DNA of 24,300 nucleotides, from assembly GCA_023136735.1 (NCBI GenBank), contig JAGLQQ010000015.1:1-24300 (forward strand). The letters run 5' to 3'. The position numbers and the translations under genes were made by a program. A model generated the notes under the pieces. It worked only from the letters and a program-made list of their open reading frames with translations. It was not told the DNA's origin and made no database searches. Shown piece by piece: positions 8,010-15,647 of this stretch. Position 1 is the stretch's first letter. The number at the start of each line of letters is the position of its first letter. Source of the stretch: Candidatus Omnitrophota bacterium. Its GTDB lineage: Bacteria > Omnitrophota > Gorgyraeia > B26-G9.

Positions 8010-8044
8010 CCGCAAACATCTTGGAAAGGAGTAGTGATTCGAAG

Positions 8045-8494
8045 ATGGACGTTACAGAGGTAAGAGTATTTTTGCGTAATAAAGATAGCAATAAAAAGTT
8101 AAAAGCATATGTCACCGTAACTTTCGATAATTGTTTTGTTGTTAGGGACGTAAAAGTTATCGAAGGAAGCAAAGGTTTATTTGTTGCCATGCCTTCATCT
8201 AAAATGAAGATTACATGCTCTGGATGCGGACACCGTAATGTGGTACGTAGCAAATTTTGTAATCAATGCGGAACTACAGTTGAAGTGGTCTCAAAGCCAA
8301 CAGCCGCACCTGAGGAAGCGCGGCAGACTGAACACAAGGATATAGCTCATCCAATTACGCCGGAATGTAGAGAGTATATCCAAAAGATGGTTCTCCAGGC
8401 ATATGAAGAAGAGGCATCAAAGGTTCATCAATCCAATGCTAGCGAAAAAGTAGAGCAGGATTCCTTCTTAGGAGATGGAACCATAGCTGCTTAG
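8045..8494 (+). CDS. spoVG: SpoVG-family protein with inserted zinc ribbon
   Basis: SpoVG is a small RNA/DNA-binding regulator, named from Bacillus sporulation but widespread. The 149-residue product matches it in two blocks: MDVTEVRVFL through TFDNCFVVRDVKVIEG and GLFVAMPS (1-51), then DIAHPITPECREYIQ (99-113). Between them the usual short loop is replaced by about 46 residues with C58-x2-C61 and C72-x2-C75, a probable zinc ribbon, and a Pro/Ala/Glu linker. A 30-residue polar tail follows. ATG 8045 is the natural family start; AAAGGAG (8025-8031) is 13 bases upstream, rather far, but in-frame upstream codons give only a TTG at 8021 overlapping that site. It lies between ispE and tRNA-Gln. 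The zinc ribbon suggests altered nucleic acid or protein binding; this is inferred. Confidence 0.9.
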   Translation: MDVTEVRVFLRNKDSNKKLKAYVTVTFDNCFVVRDVKVIEGSKGLFVAMPSSKMKITCSGCGHRNVVRSKFCNQCGTTVEVVSKPTAAPEEARQTEHKDIAHPITPECREYIQKMVLQAYEEEASKVHQSNASEKVEQDSFLGDGTIAA

Positions 8495-8515
8495 AATTTA
8501 AAATAAGACACGTTT

Positions 8516-8590
8516 TGCCCGGTAGTGTAATCGGCAACACCCGAGGTTTTGGATCTCGTTTTCCAGGTTCGAGTCCTGGCCGGGCAGCCA
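8516..8590 (+). tRNA. tRNA-Gln (UUG anticodon), CCA encoded
   Basis: The acceptor TGCCCGG (8516-8522) pairs perfectly with CCGGGCA (8580-8586), followed by discriminator G and encoded CCA. The D arm, the anticodon stem CGAGG/TCTCG with loop TTTTGGA (anticodon TTG) and a T arm around GTTCGAGTC are all present. The weak U1-A72 first pair is typical of glutamine tRNAs. It lies 21 bases after spoVG and is probably cut from the same transcript. Confidence 0.95.
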
Positions 8591-8630
8591 CAAAATTTCG
8601 GATTAAGGCATAATGGCTAAACCTGAAATG

Positions 8631-8652
8631 ACACTAAGAAAGTGGTGTTTTT
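8631..8652 (+). terminator. Weak hairpin with T-run after tRNA-Gln
   Basis: CACT (8632-8635) pairs with AGTG (8641-8644), or alternatively ACAC (8631-8634) with GTGT (8645-8648), followed by five T residues at 8648-8652. The stem is short, so this is only a possible intrinsic terminator separating the spoVG/tRNA unit from glmU. The remainder of the 178-base gap to glmU shows no clear promoter and no gene. Confidence 0.3.
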
Positions 8653-8768
8653 AATGCAGCATGAAAATGTTGCCGGTTTATTGAAGACAATTCTTTTCTT
8701 GAAAGGCATAGATAAATTAAAAATCAATACTATTACTTTGATAATGTAATTTTTAAAATGGTGAAATT

Positions 8769-10055
8769 ATGAAAAATATAAATGCTGTTATTTTAGCTGC
8801 TGGTGAGGGAACCCGCATGAATTCTAAAGTTCCTAAGATATTGCATAAGCTTGGATCAACGCCGATGCTTGGCCATGTGATGGAAAATGTGCAAGCCGCT
8901 GGAATTAAGAATATTTTTATTATTACCGGCTATAAGTCCGAAATGGTAGAAAAATATGTAGGTGATACTGCTAAATGTATACAGCAAAAGGAGCTTTTGG
9001 GTACAGCAGATGCTGTTTGGCAAATAAGAAACGAAGCAGTATTAAAGGGGAAAGACGCTCGGTTGCTAATTATTTATGGGGATACGCCGTTAATCCAGGC
9101 AGCTACGATTAAAGGGCTGATTAAAAAGCATTACAGCGAGTCTGTAACTGGTACATTATTGAGTGTAAATACAAAGGATCCGACTGGGTATGGCAGGATT
9201 GTGCGTACTGATGGCGGAAAGGTTGTTAAAATTGTTGAGGAGCATGAAGCAAGTGTATATGAGCGTGCTATCGAGGAAATTAACGTAGGCGTTTATGTTT
9301 TTGAGGTAAATAAGCTTTTTGAAGCAATTAAGAAAATCAGGCCTAATAATAGAAAAAAAGAATATTATCTAACTGATGTTGTTCAGGTTTTAAATAAGGA
9401 CAATGAGTCAGTTAATGCTATGGAAATACAAAATCACAATGAAATGCTTGGCGTTAATTCCAGGTTTAGCTTAGCTCAGGCTTATGAAATTTTCAGGATG
9501 AGAATACTTGATAGGATTATTGCTTCAGGGGTTACGGTGCTTGATCCTAAAACTACTTTTATTGATGAAAAAGTAACTATTGGTAAAGATTCTATTATCT
9601 ATCCCTTTACGGTAATCGAAAGAGATGTGGTTATTGGGGAAAATTGTTCGATCGGACCATTTGCTCGTATTCGTTCAAAATCTAAAGTTGCGAATGGGGC
9701 TGCTATAGGTAATTTTGTTGAACTGAACCGATCAGAGGCAGGTGAGAATTCACGTATAAAGCATCAAAGTTATATCGGAGATACTAAGATTGGTAAGTCG
9801 GTAAATGTAGGCGCGGGAACTATTGTTGCTAATTACGATGGAAAGAATAAGAATAAAACAATTATTAAAGACGGAGCTTTTATCGGTTCCGGTACTATTT
9901 TGGTTGCTCCGGTAGTGATGGGAAAAAATGCAGTTACAGGAGCTGGTGCTGTAGTTACAAAGAATAAAAATATTCCTGATAATACTGTGGTGGTTGGGAT
10001 CCCAGCTAGAGTCTTAAGGAAAACTATAAAAGTGAAATCAAAAACAGATAAATAA
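8769..10055 (+). CDS. glmU: Bifunctional N-acetyltransferase / UDP-GlcNAc pyrophosphorylase (GlmU)
   Basis: GlmU acetylates glucosamine 1-phosphate and joins it to UTP, giving UDP-GlcNAc for peptidoglycan and lipid A. The N-terminal nucleotidyltransferase has LAAGEGTRM (9-17) with Lys23, GTADAV (78-83), GDTP (104-107) and EINVGVYVF. From about residue 250 a left-handed beta-helix of hexapeptide repeats forms the acetyltransferase, with H332 in KHQSYIGD and NYDGKNK (355-361). At 428 residues it is a little shorter than E. coli GlmU (456), mostly at the C-terminus, but both active sites are complete. The gene precedes prs by 34 bases. UDP-GlcNAc made here is the substrate for LpxA encoded further along. 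Confidence 0.96.
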   Translation: MKNINAVILAAGEGTRMNSKVPKILHKLGSTPMLGHVMENVQAAGIKNIFIITGYKSEMVEKYVGDTAKCIQQKELLGTADAVWQIRNEAVLKGKDARLLIIYGDTPLIQAATIKGLIKKHYSESVTGTLLSVNTKDPTGYGRIVRTDGGKVVKIVEEHEASVYERAIEEINVGVYVFEVNKLFEAIKKIRPNNRKKEYYLTDVVQVLNKDNESVNAMEIQNHNEMLGVNSRFSLAQAYEIFRMRILDRIIASGVTVLDPKTTFIDEKVTIGKDSIIYPFTVIERDVVIGENCSIGPFARIRSKSKVANGAAIGNFVELNRSEAGENSRIKHQSYIGDTKIGKSVNVGAGTIVANYDGKNKNKTIIKDGAFIGSGTILVAPVVMGKNAVTGAGAVVTKNKNIPDNTVVVGIPARVLRKTIKVKSKTDK

Positions 10056-10089
10056 ATAGCTGAATACTAAAATTAAGAGGTTTAATTCA

Positions 10090-11028
10090 ATGCAGGAAAA
10101 ATTAATGATTTTCAGTGGCAACGCAAATCCTAAATTAGCTCAGGATATATGTAAAGATTTAGGGGTAACTCTGGGTGATGCATATGTAGGACGTTTTAGT
10201 GAAGGAGAGATACAGATAAAAGTAAACCAGAATGTAAGAGGAAAGGATGTTTTTGTAATTCAGCCTACGTGCCCTCCGACAAATGATAATTTAATGGAAT
10301 TACTTATTCTTATGGATGCTCTTCGCAGGTCATCAGCAGGAAGGATTACTGCGGTTATTCCTTATTATGGATATGCCAGGCAGGACAGAAAAGACCAGCC
10401 CAGAGTGCCGATTACAGCGAAACTTGTAGCAAATTTATTGGCAAATGCCGGTGCAAGCAGAATCTTAACTATGGATTTGCATGCGGGGCAAATTCAGGGG
10501 TTTTTTGATATTCCAGTGGATCATTTGTTTGCCGCGCCTGTTTTGATTGAACATTTTAAAAAATTTAGCGGGGATGACTTGGTTGTTTTTTCTCCGGACG
10601 TTGGCGGAGTAAAAATGGCTAGAGCATTTGCCAAACGCCTTGATGCACCTTTGGGAATAGTTGACAAAAGGCGTATTGATGGACATAACGCGGAAGTAAT
10701 GAATGTTCTCGGTGTTGTTAAAGGGAAAAAAGTAATTTTAATAGATGATATGTGTGCAACAGCGGGATCGTTAAGCGAAGCGGCTAATATTTTGAAGGAG
10801 AGAGGGGCAAAGGCTGTTTATGCAGGCATTACCCACGGAGTTTTTTCAGGCCCGGCTTTAGAGAGGATTGATAGGAGTGCTTTAAAGGAGATAGTAGTTA
10901 CAGATACTATTCCTGTTAATAACGGAAAAACACATCCCAAAATAAAAGTGTTGAGTGTGGCCAATCTCTTAGGTGAGGCCATAAAACGTATTCATAACGA
11001 GGAATCAGTCAGTTCTTTGTTTGTATAA
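10090..11028 (+). CDS. prs: Ribose-phosphate pyrophosphokinase (PRPP synthetase)
   Basis: Prs converts ribose 5-phosphate and ATP to PRPP, used for nucleotides, histidine and NAD. The 312-residue protein has NPKLAQDI near the start, the YYGYARQDRK ATP-site region, the metal-binding DLHAGQIQGFF segment, the flexible-loop region PDVGGVKMARAFA, VDKRR, and the PRPP loop VILIDDMCATAGS. Length is standard for class I enzymes. ATG 10090 is nine bases after AAGAGG (10075-10080). The glmU-prs-rplY-pth order is a widespread bacterial arrangement. Downstream lies a palindrome-rich gap, so rplY may be transcribed separately. Confidence 0.97.
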   Translation: MQEKLMIFSGNANPKLAQDICKDLGVTLGDAYVGRFSEGEIQIKVNQNVRGKDVFVIQPTCPPTNDNLMELLILMDALRRSSAGRITAVIPYYGYARQDRKDQPRVPITAKLVANLLANAGASRILTMDLHAGQIQGFFDIPVDHLFAAPVLIEHFKKFSGDDLVVFSPDVGGVKMARAFAKRLDAPLGIVDKRRIDGHNAEVMNVLGVVKGKKVILIDDMCATAGSLSEAANILKERGAKAVYAGITHGVFSGPALERIDRSALKEIVVTDTIPVNNGKTHPKIKVLSVANLLGEAIKRIHNEESVSSLFV

Positions 11029-11034
11029 TGATCC

Positions 11035-11226
11035 CGCCTTGGCGAGAGAATTATACCAGCCCTTTGGCTGAAGAATGTTGCAAGTATTTTTTAATTATTG
11101 CTGCAGAATTCTATGGGGCGTTAGCCCATAGATGAATGCCAATGATTATCCGCCAGTTTGTTAGGCGGATGTTACGCCGAAGGCGAAACGTGAAGATGCT
11201 AAGGGTGTAAACCTATAGAGCTTCAC
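11035..11226. repeat. Cluster of short palindromes (REP-like array)
   Basis: In order: CGCC-TT-GGCG (11035-11044); CAGCC-N4-GGCTG (11057-11070); CTATGGG-N7-CCCATAG (11111-11131); ATCCGCC-N9-GGCGGAT (11148-11170); CGCC-GAA-GGCG (11175-11185); and an outer stem GTGAAG/CTTCAC (11190-11195 with 11221-11226) enclosing an inner hairpin with GTAA loop (11199-11218). The last matches the repeat at 1-27 with 3 differences in 29 bases, and the 11111-11131 stem has the same CTATGGG arm. No hairpin is directly followed by a T-run, so they do not look like plain terminators. No coding sequence is evident. Confidence 0.65.
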
Positions 11227-11355
11227 TAACAGTAAATGTTAATCAAGTAATAATTATGGAATCCAAGCCGTAAAAAGGGCTGGGTTCAATTCGCGCATAT
11301 AATTTATGTCGGCTATGCCTCCATAAACTATGTGCTTATTGAAGGAGGAAAATAA
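11227..11355 (+). promoter_or_regulatory. Leader region of rplY with a -10-like box
   Basis: This remainder of the 327-base gap between prs and rplY holds a perfect TATAAT at 11298-11303 but no convincing -35 box 16-18 bases upstream and no TG extension, so it is only a possible promoter. It ends with a strong ribosome site AAGGAGG (11342-11348), seven bases before the GTG start. I see no known riboswitch or L25-type leader structure. Confidence 0.3.
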
Positions 11356-12021
11356 GTGGAAAAAATAATATTAAATGTAAAGACAAGACTTGAAACCGGA
11401 ACATTTGCAGCCAGGAAACTGAGGGCTCAGGGTATTGCTCCTGCTGTGATCTATTCAAAAAATGAAACGCCTGTTCATGTGAGTGTAGATCAAAGAGAGT
11501 TCATCAAATTTCTTCATAAACATGGTGAGACAGCAATTATATCGTTGAAGACAGAAGGGGAGAAGAAGGATGCCGCTGTAATCATCAAAGAGGTTCAATA
11601 TGATACTATTAAATCAAGAATTATACACATAGATTTCCAGCGGATTAAGCTTGATGAAAAAATCCGTGTACATGTGCCGATTATAACCAAAGGCGATGCA
11701 GATGCTCCAGGGGTTAAAGAAGGTGGAAACCTTGAACATATTTTAAGAGAAGTAGAAGTCGAAGGTTTGCCTACGAATATTCCTAAGGAAATCGTCGTGG
11801 ATGTCTCAAATATGAAAATCGGTGATGCGATACATATTAAGGAGTTGGTGTTTACCGGAGATATCGTAATATTAAACGATCCTGAACAGGTAGCTGTTTT
11901 GGTTAAGTTTGAATCAGAAGAAAAAGCGGAAGAAACAATAGCGGAAGAAGTATCAACTGCAGAACCTGAGGTAATAAAGAAAGGTAAGGCAGAAGAAGGA
12001 GAAGCAGCAGCTAAAAAATAA
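11356..12021 (+). CDS. rplY: Ribosomal protein bL25, long (TL5/CTC) form
   Basis: bL25 binds 5S rRNA in the large ribosomal subunit. The 221-residue product has the N-terminal 5S-binding beta-barrel (about 1-92, including RKLRAQGIAPAVIYSK and HIDFQRI) and the second beta domain of the CTC/TL5 form (about 95-190, with GVKEGGNLEH and LPTNIPKEIVVDVS), then a low-complexity Glu/Ala/Lys tail of about 30 residues. The start is GTG 11356, behind a strong AAGGAGG site. It begins the rplY-pth-rpsF-ssb-rpsR-rplI-dnaB block, with a 69-base gap to pth. Confidence 0.96.
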   Translation: MEKIILNVKTRLETGTFAARKLRAQGIAPAVIYSKNETPVHVSVDQREFIKFLHKHGETAIISLKTEGEKKDAAVIIKEVQYDTIKSRIIHIDFQRIKLDEKIRVHVPIITKGDADAPGVKEGGNLEHILREVEVEGLPTNIPKEIVVDVSNMKIGDAIHIKELVFTGDIVILNDPEQVAVLVKFESEEKAEETIAEEVSTAEPEVIKKGKAEEGEAAAKK

Positions 12022-12090
12022 CCTTATTTTTGGTTTACGGAGTTTTAGATCATTTTTAATGACTTGAAGCATGATAGCTGATGAGCGAAA

Positions 12091-12681
12091 ATGAAGATAA
12101 TTGTTGGATTAGGGAATCCTGGTCTTGGGTATAAAAATACTAAGCATAATGCTGGTTTTTGGGTTCTGGATAAAGTGGCCAGGCTTTTAAAGTCGACATT
12201 TAATAAACGTAAATTCAATGCCAAATGGGCTCAAGGCAAGTATAAAAACAGATCATTTATACTGGTTAAACCCTTGACATATATGAATCTCTGCGGTTGT
12301 ACAGTTAGAAACTTCGCTGATTATTTTAAGGTAAAGTTTGAGGATATTTTAATTGTATATGATGATATAAACCTAAATCTTGGCAGTATCCGGCTTAAAG
12401 CCCAAGGCGGGGCTGGTGGTCACAATGGGATGCGTTCTATTATTGATATTCTTAATACAAGTGATTTTGCCCGGTTGCGGTTTGGTATAGACACTCAAAG
12501 AGCGCATAAAGATTTATCTAAGTATGTATTAAGTGCTTTTAAGTCAAAAGAAGATGTGAGAGTAAAAGATCAAACAGTGGACTTGGCGGCAGAAGCTGTT
12601 TTAGATTGGTTTAATAAAGATATAAATTTTGCTATGAACAGACACAATGAAAGAGGGAGGAAAATTTCTAATCATGAATAA
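12091..12681 (+). CDS. pth: Peptidyl-tRNA hydrolase
   Basis: Pth releases tRNA from peptidyl-tRNA that drops off ribosomes. The 196-residue protein carries the family residues in register: IVGLGNPG with Asn9, TKHNAGF with catalytic His19, LTYMN with Asn66, VYDDINL with Asp91, and GGHNGMRS with Asn112. Length is typical. The ribosome site before ATG 12091 is poor (GATGAGCG). Its 3' end overlaps the true rpsF start by 8 bases. Confidence 0.97.
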   Translation: MKIIVGLGNPGLGYKNTKHNAGFWVLDKVARLLKSTFNKRKFNAKWAQGKYKNRSFILVKPLTYMNLCGCTVRNFADYFKVKFEDILIVYDDINLNLGSIRLKAQGGAGGHNGMRSIIDILNTSDFARLRFGIDTQRAHKDLSKYVLSAFKSKEDVRVKDQTVDLAAEAVLDWFNKDINFAMNRHNERGRKISNHE

Positions 12682-12979
12682 CTATGAAGCAGTCTTTATT
12701 TTTGGGGCTAACCTGGATAATGATGCACAGGAAAAGCTGGTTAATGAGATTAAGGAAGTAATCACCAAGAACAAGGGAGAGGTTGAAGATGTCCAAACAT
12801 GGGGCAAACGAAAGTTTACCTTTTTGATCAACAAGCAGAGTGAGGGTATATACTATTTGGTTCTATTTAAATTGACTGCTGCTGCTGTTAAAAAGATAGA
12901 AGGTATTTTTAAACTTAATGATTCGATACTAAGGGTATTAATTATTAGGAGAGAATCAAAAGCGAGGAAAAATGGCTAA
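12674..12979 (+). CDS. rpsF: Ribosomal protein bS6
   Basis: bS6 is a small-subunit protein that pairs with bS18. The start is ATG 12674, giving MNNYEAVFIF, the usual family opening, and 101 residues; an in-frame ATG at 12647 would add nine residues inside pth and is unlikely. GGGAGG (12655-12660) is 13 bases upstream, a long but workable spacing. TWGKRKFTF and EGIYYLVLF are typical bS6 segments. It overlaps pth by 8 bases and ssb by 8 bases, so translation of the three is coupled. Confidence 0.96.
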   Translation: MNNYEAVFIFGANLDNDAQEKLVNEIKEVITKNKGEVEDVQTWGKRKFTFLINKQSEGIYYLVLFKLTAAAVKKIEGIFKLNDSILRVLIIRRESKARKNG

Positions 12980-13427
12980 TTTAAATAAAGTTTTACTTAT
13001 GGGCAATTTAACCCGAGATCCTGAATTGCGGTATGCTCCTAATGGAACAGCAGTCACTACTTTTAGTATTGCTATCGGCAGAGTTTTTAATAGTCCAACT
13101 GGGGAGAAAAAAGAAGATGTGTGTTATGTTCGGGTAGTTTGCTGGGCAAAATTGGCTCAAATTTGCGGCGAGTATCTTTTTAAAGGTAGGCCTGTATTTA
13201 TAGAAGGCAGGTTGCAGAGTCGTTCCTGGCAGGCACAGGACGGATCTAAGCGTAACACTATGGAAGTTGTTGCTCAGAATGTGCAATTTTTGGGTAAAGG
13301 CAAATCTACAGATCAGCAGATAAAGGAATCAAGAGTTGAGGCTTCGCAAGAAGACATGCCTGCGGGCTTTAATGGCCTTGATAATTTATCTCTTGAAGGT
13401 AAACAGGATGAACAAGTACCATTTTAA
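12972..13427 (+). CDS. ssb: Single-stranded DNA-binding protein
   Basis: SSB coats single-stranded DNA in replication, repair and recombination. The 151-residue protein has the OB fold (about 1-108): MANLNKVLLMGNLTRDPELR, TFSIAI, WCWAKLA-like VVCWAKLAQ, and GRPVFIEGRLQSRSW. A short polar linker leads to the conserved C-terminal tip DEQVPF, which recruits partner proteins, although it is less acidic than the usual DDDIPF. Placement between rpsF and rpsR is the standard arrangement. Confidence 0.97.
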   Translation: MANLNKVLLMGNLTRDPELRYAPNGTAVTTFSIAIGRVFNSPTGEKKEDVCYVRVVCWAKLAQICGEYLFKGRPVFIEGRLQSRSWQAQDGSKRNTMEVVAQNVQFLGKGKSTDQQIKESRVEASQEDMPAGFNGLDNLSLEGKQDEQVPF

Positions 13428-13464
13428 CAACGATTATTTAAATTTAACGAGGAGTGATAGATAA

Positions 13465-13737
13465 ATGAAAACTAAAGAAAGCAGCAAGGGGCCGAGAAAA
13501 CCTAAGAAGAATTTTAAAAAAACCGGATTTTTCAAGAAAAGAGTATGTCGTTTTTGTGTAGATAAAGTTGATGCGATAGATTACAAAGAGATAAATCGCA
13601 TGATAAAATTTGTCACAGAAAAAGGAAAAATCGTTCCTTCCAGAGTTAGCGGAACATGTGCCAAGCATCAAAGAAAACTTGCTCAGGCGATTAAAAGAGC
13701 TCGCTATCTTGCGTTATTACCGTATACTGCTGAATAA
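13465..13737 (+). CDS. rpsR: Ribosomal protein bS18, zinc-ligand (C+) type
   Basis: bS18 binds beside bS6 on the 30S platform. The 90-residue protein has a basic N-terminal extension of about 20 residues, then FFKKRVCRFC, DYKEINRMIKFVTEKGKI, PSRVSGTCAKHQRKL and AIKRARYLALLPY. Cys at CRFC plus Cys and His in CAKH make a likely zinc site, so this is the zinc-binding form rather than the form that has lost it. GAGGAG at 13450-13455 is its ribosome site. Confidence 0.97.
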   Translation: MKTKESSKGPRKPKKNFKKTGFFKKRVCRFCVDKVDAIDYKEINRMIKFVTEKGKIVPSRVSGTCAKHQRKLAQAIKRARYLALLPYTAE

Positions 13738-13761
13738 ATCAAATCATCATGTTAAATCAAG

Positions 13762-13806
13762 TAAAAGCGTTAAAGGCTCAAGGCTATTTCAGCGTTTTTA
13801 TTTTTA
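13762..13806 (+). terminator. Hairpin with T-run between rpsR and rplI
   Basis: TAAAAGCGTT (13762-13771) pairs with AGCGTTTTTA (13791-13800), ten pairs including two G-U, around a 19-base loop, and is followed by a T-rich run up to 13806. It could be an intrinsic terminator or a partial attenuator that lowers rplI and dnaB expression relative to rpsR. No promoter is obvious between it and rplI, so read-through seems likely. Confidence 0.5.
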
Positions 13807-13836
13807 TATTCACAGACAAAAACAGGAGTTAATGCA

Positions 13837-14277
13837 ATGAAAGTAGTGTTGAAAGCAAAAGTAGATAAACTAGGAGTTATAGGTGATGTGGTTGAGGTAG
13901 CATCTGGTTATGCCCGCAATTGTCTGATTCCTCAGGGCAAAGCATTGGAAGCAAATAAGCGCAATCTTAAACTCTTTGAGGATTATAAACGCGCTGAACA
14001 AAAAAAACATGATCAAGAAAAGCAGCAGGCGCAGGAGATAGCTCTAAAGATTGAGCATGCATCATGCACCATTGTTATGCAGGCAAAGGATGATCAGCTT
14101 TATGGAGCAGTGACAAATGCGGATATTGCCAAAGCATTACAGCAGGAAGGTGTTCATGTGGATAAAAGAGATATTTTGTTAGAAGAGCCGATTAAGGCTT
14201 TAGGTGTATATCAGGTTCCTGTGAAATTGCATCCAGAAGTTAAACAGCAGGTTAAAGTATGGGTAGTAAAAGAATAA
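13837..14277 (+). CDS. rplI: Ribosomal protein bL9
   Basis: bL9 binds 23S rRNA near the L1 stalk with two globular domains on a long helix. The 146-residue protein has the N-terminal domain KVDKLGVIGDVVEVASGYARN and LIPQGKALEA, a charged connecting helix (about 45-75, rich in Lys, Gln and Glu), and the C-terminal domain with LYGAVTNADIAKAL and LGVYQVPVKLHPEV. AGGAG (13824-13828) precedes the ATG by eight bases. Its last 19 bases overlap dnaB. Confidence 0.97.
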   Translation: MKVVLKAKVDKLGVIGDVVEVASGYARNCLIPQGKALEANKRNLKLFEDYKRAEQKKHDQEKQQAQEIALKIEHASCTIVMQAKDDQLYGAVTNADIAKALQQEGVHVDKRDILLEEPIKALGVYQVPVKLHPEVKQQVKVWVVKE

Positions 14278-15644
14278 ATAAAAGTAAGGAAACCTCGTAT
14301 TCGTTAGAATCAACATTGATGGATAAGGTGCCTCCTCAAAACATTGAAGCAGAGATGGCTGTACTCGGTTCAATATTGCTGGATGAAGAAGCTATTTCTG
14401 ATATTGTTGACTTGGTAGAGGAAAATTCTTTTTATAAAGACAGTCATAGGAAAATATTTGGAGCAATCCTATGTCTTTATAATGAAAGTAAACCAGTTGA
14501 CTTGATTACATTAACTGATCAACTGCGAAAGGATAGTAATTTAGAGAGGGTAGGGGGAGCCAGCTATATAACTGAACTTGTCAATGTTGTGCCTACCTCA
14601 GGGGCTGTTTTACATCACGCCAAAATTGTTAAAGAAAAAGCTGTATTGCGAAATTTGATTTCTACTGCCACTAGTATTGTTAGTGAGGGATATGAGCCTG
14701 ATCAGGATGTGGATGCTTTGCTTGATAGAGCGGAGAAGGAAATTTTCGAAATATCCGGATCTAAAATCAAGAGCGGTTTTGTTTCGGTTAAAGAGTTAAT
14801 AAAGAACAGCATAGAAACAATTGAAAAATTATACCAAAGAAAGACGCAGGTAACTGGTATCCCCACTGGATTCCAAGATTTAGATGAGATGACAGCAGGG
14901 CTGCAGCCGGCTGACCTTATTATTGTTGCCGGACGCCCCTCAATGGGAAAAAGTGCTCTTATGTGTGGATTTGCTGAGCATGCGTCAGTTGTGGAAAAGA
15001 TTCCTACAGCAATTTTTAGTTTGGAAATGTCCAAGGAGTCGCTGGTTCAAAGAGTTCTTTGCTCACATGCACGAGTAGATATGCAGGCGGTACGCACGGG
15101 ATTCTTATCTCAGGAACACTGGGGAAAGCTGGTGAATGCCGCAGGGAAGATTTCACACGCGCCTCTTTTTATTGATGATACACCAGGCATGAATGTTTTA
15201 GAGATCAGAGCAAAATCGCGCCGTTTAAAAGCGCAATATAATATTGGGATGGTTATAGTGGATTATCTGCAGTTGATGCAGGCCGCAAGTACAAGAACTG
15301 AAAGCAGACAGCAGGAAATATCAGATATTTCCAGATCTTTGAAAGCTTTGGCACGCGAATTAAGGGTACCAGTTGTGGTTCTAAGTCAGCTTTCACGGGC
15401 CACAGAACAACGTGAAGGTTACAAGCCAAGGCTTTCTGATTTGAGAGACTCAGGTGCGATTGAACAGGATGCCGATGTGGTAATGCTGCTTTTTAGAGAA
15501 GAGTATTATAATCCTACAGAGGAGAATAGGGGTTTGGCTGATGTTATTATAGCTAAACAGAGAAATGGTCCGGTAGGTACTAAAAAATTAACTTTCTTGA
15601 AAGAATTTGCCAGGTTTGAAAGCTGCACACAAAGAGAAGAGTGA
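14259..15644 (+). CDS. dnaB: Replicative DNA helicase DnaB
   Basis: DnaB is the hexameric helicase that opens the replication fork. The 461-residue protein has an N-terminal DnaG-binding domain (about 25-130; PPQNIEAEMAVLGSILLD), a linker, and a RecA-like C-terminal domain with Walker A GRPSMGKSA (about 225-233), VDYLQLM, LSQLSRATEQR, DLRDSGAIEQDADVV and AKQRNGP. No intein interrupts it. ATG 14259 overlaps rplI by 19 bases; ATG 14319 (MDKVPPQNIEAE) is an alternative closer to the family start but has no ribosome site. The bamA ATG is only three bases beyond the stop. Confidence 0.96.
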   Translation: MGSKRINKSKETSYSLESTLMDKVPPQNIEAEMAVLGSILLDEEAISDIVDLVEENSFYKDSHRKIFGAILCLYNESKPVDLITLTDQLRKDSNLERVGGASYITELVNVVPTSGAVLHHAKIVKEKAVLRNLISTATSIVSEGYEPDQDVDALLDRAEKEIFEISGSKIKSGFVSVKELIKNSIETIEKLYQRKTQVTGIPTGFQDLDEMTAGLQPADLIIVAGRPSMGKSALMCGFAEHASVVEKIPTAIFSLEMSKESLVQRVLCSHARVDMQAVRTGFLSQEHWGKLVNAAGKISHAPLFIDDTPGMNVLEIRAKSRRLKAQYNIGMVIVDYLQLMQAASTRTESRQQEISDISRSLKALARELRVPVVVLSQLSRATEQREGYKPRLSDLRDSGAIEQDADVVMLLFREEYYNPTEENRGLADVIIAKQRNGPVGTKKLTFLKEFARFESCTQREE

Positions 15645-15647
15645 TTT

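Noticed and set aside
8613..8654. A 13-codon ORF after tRNA-Gln as a leader peptide for glmU
   Set aside because: No ribosome site, no codon bias of a leader peptide, and it runs into the weak hairpin; no support.
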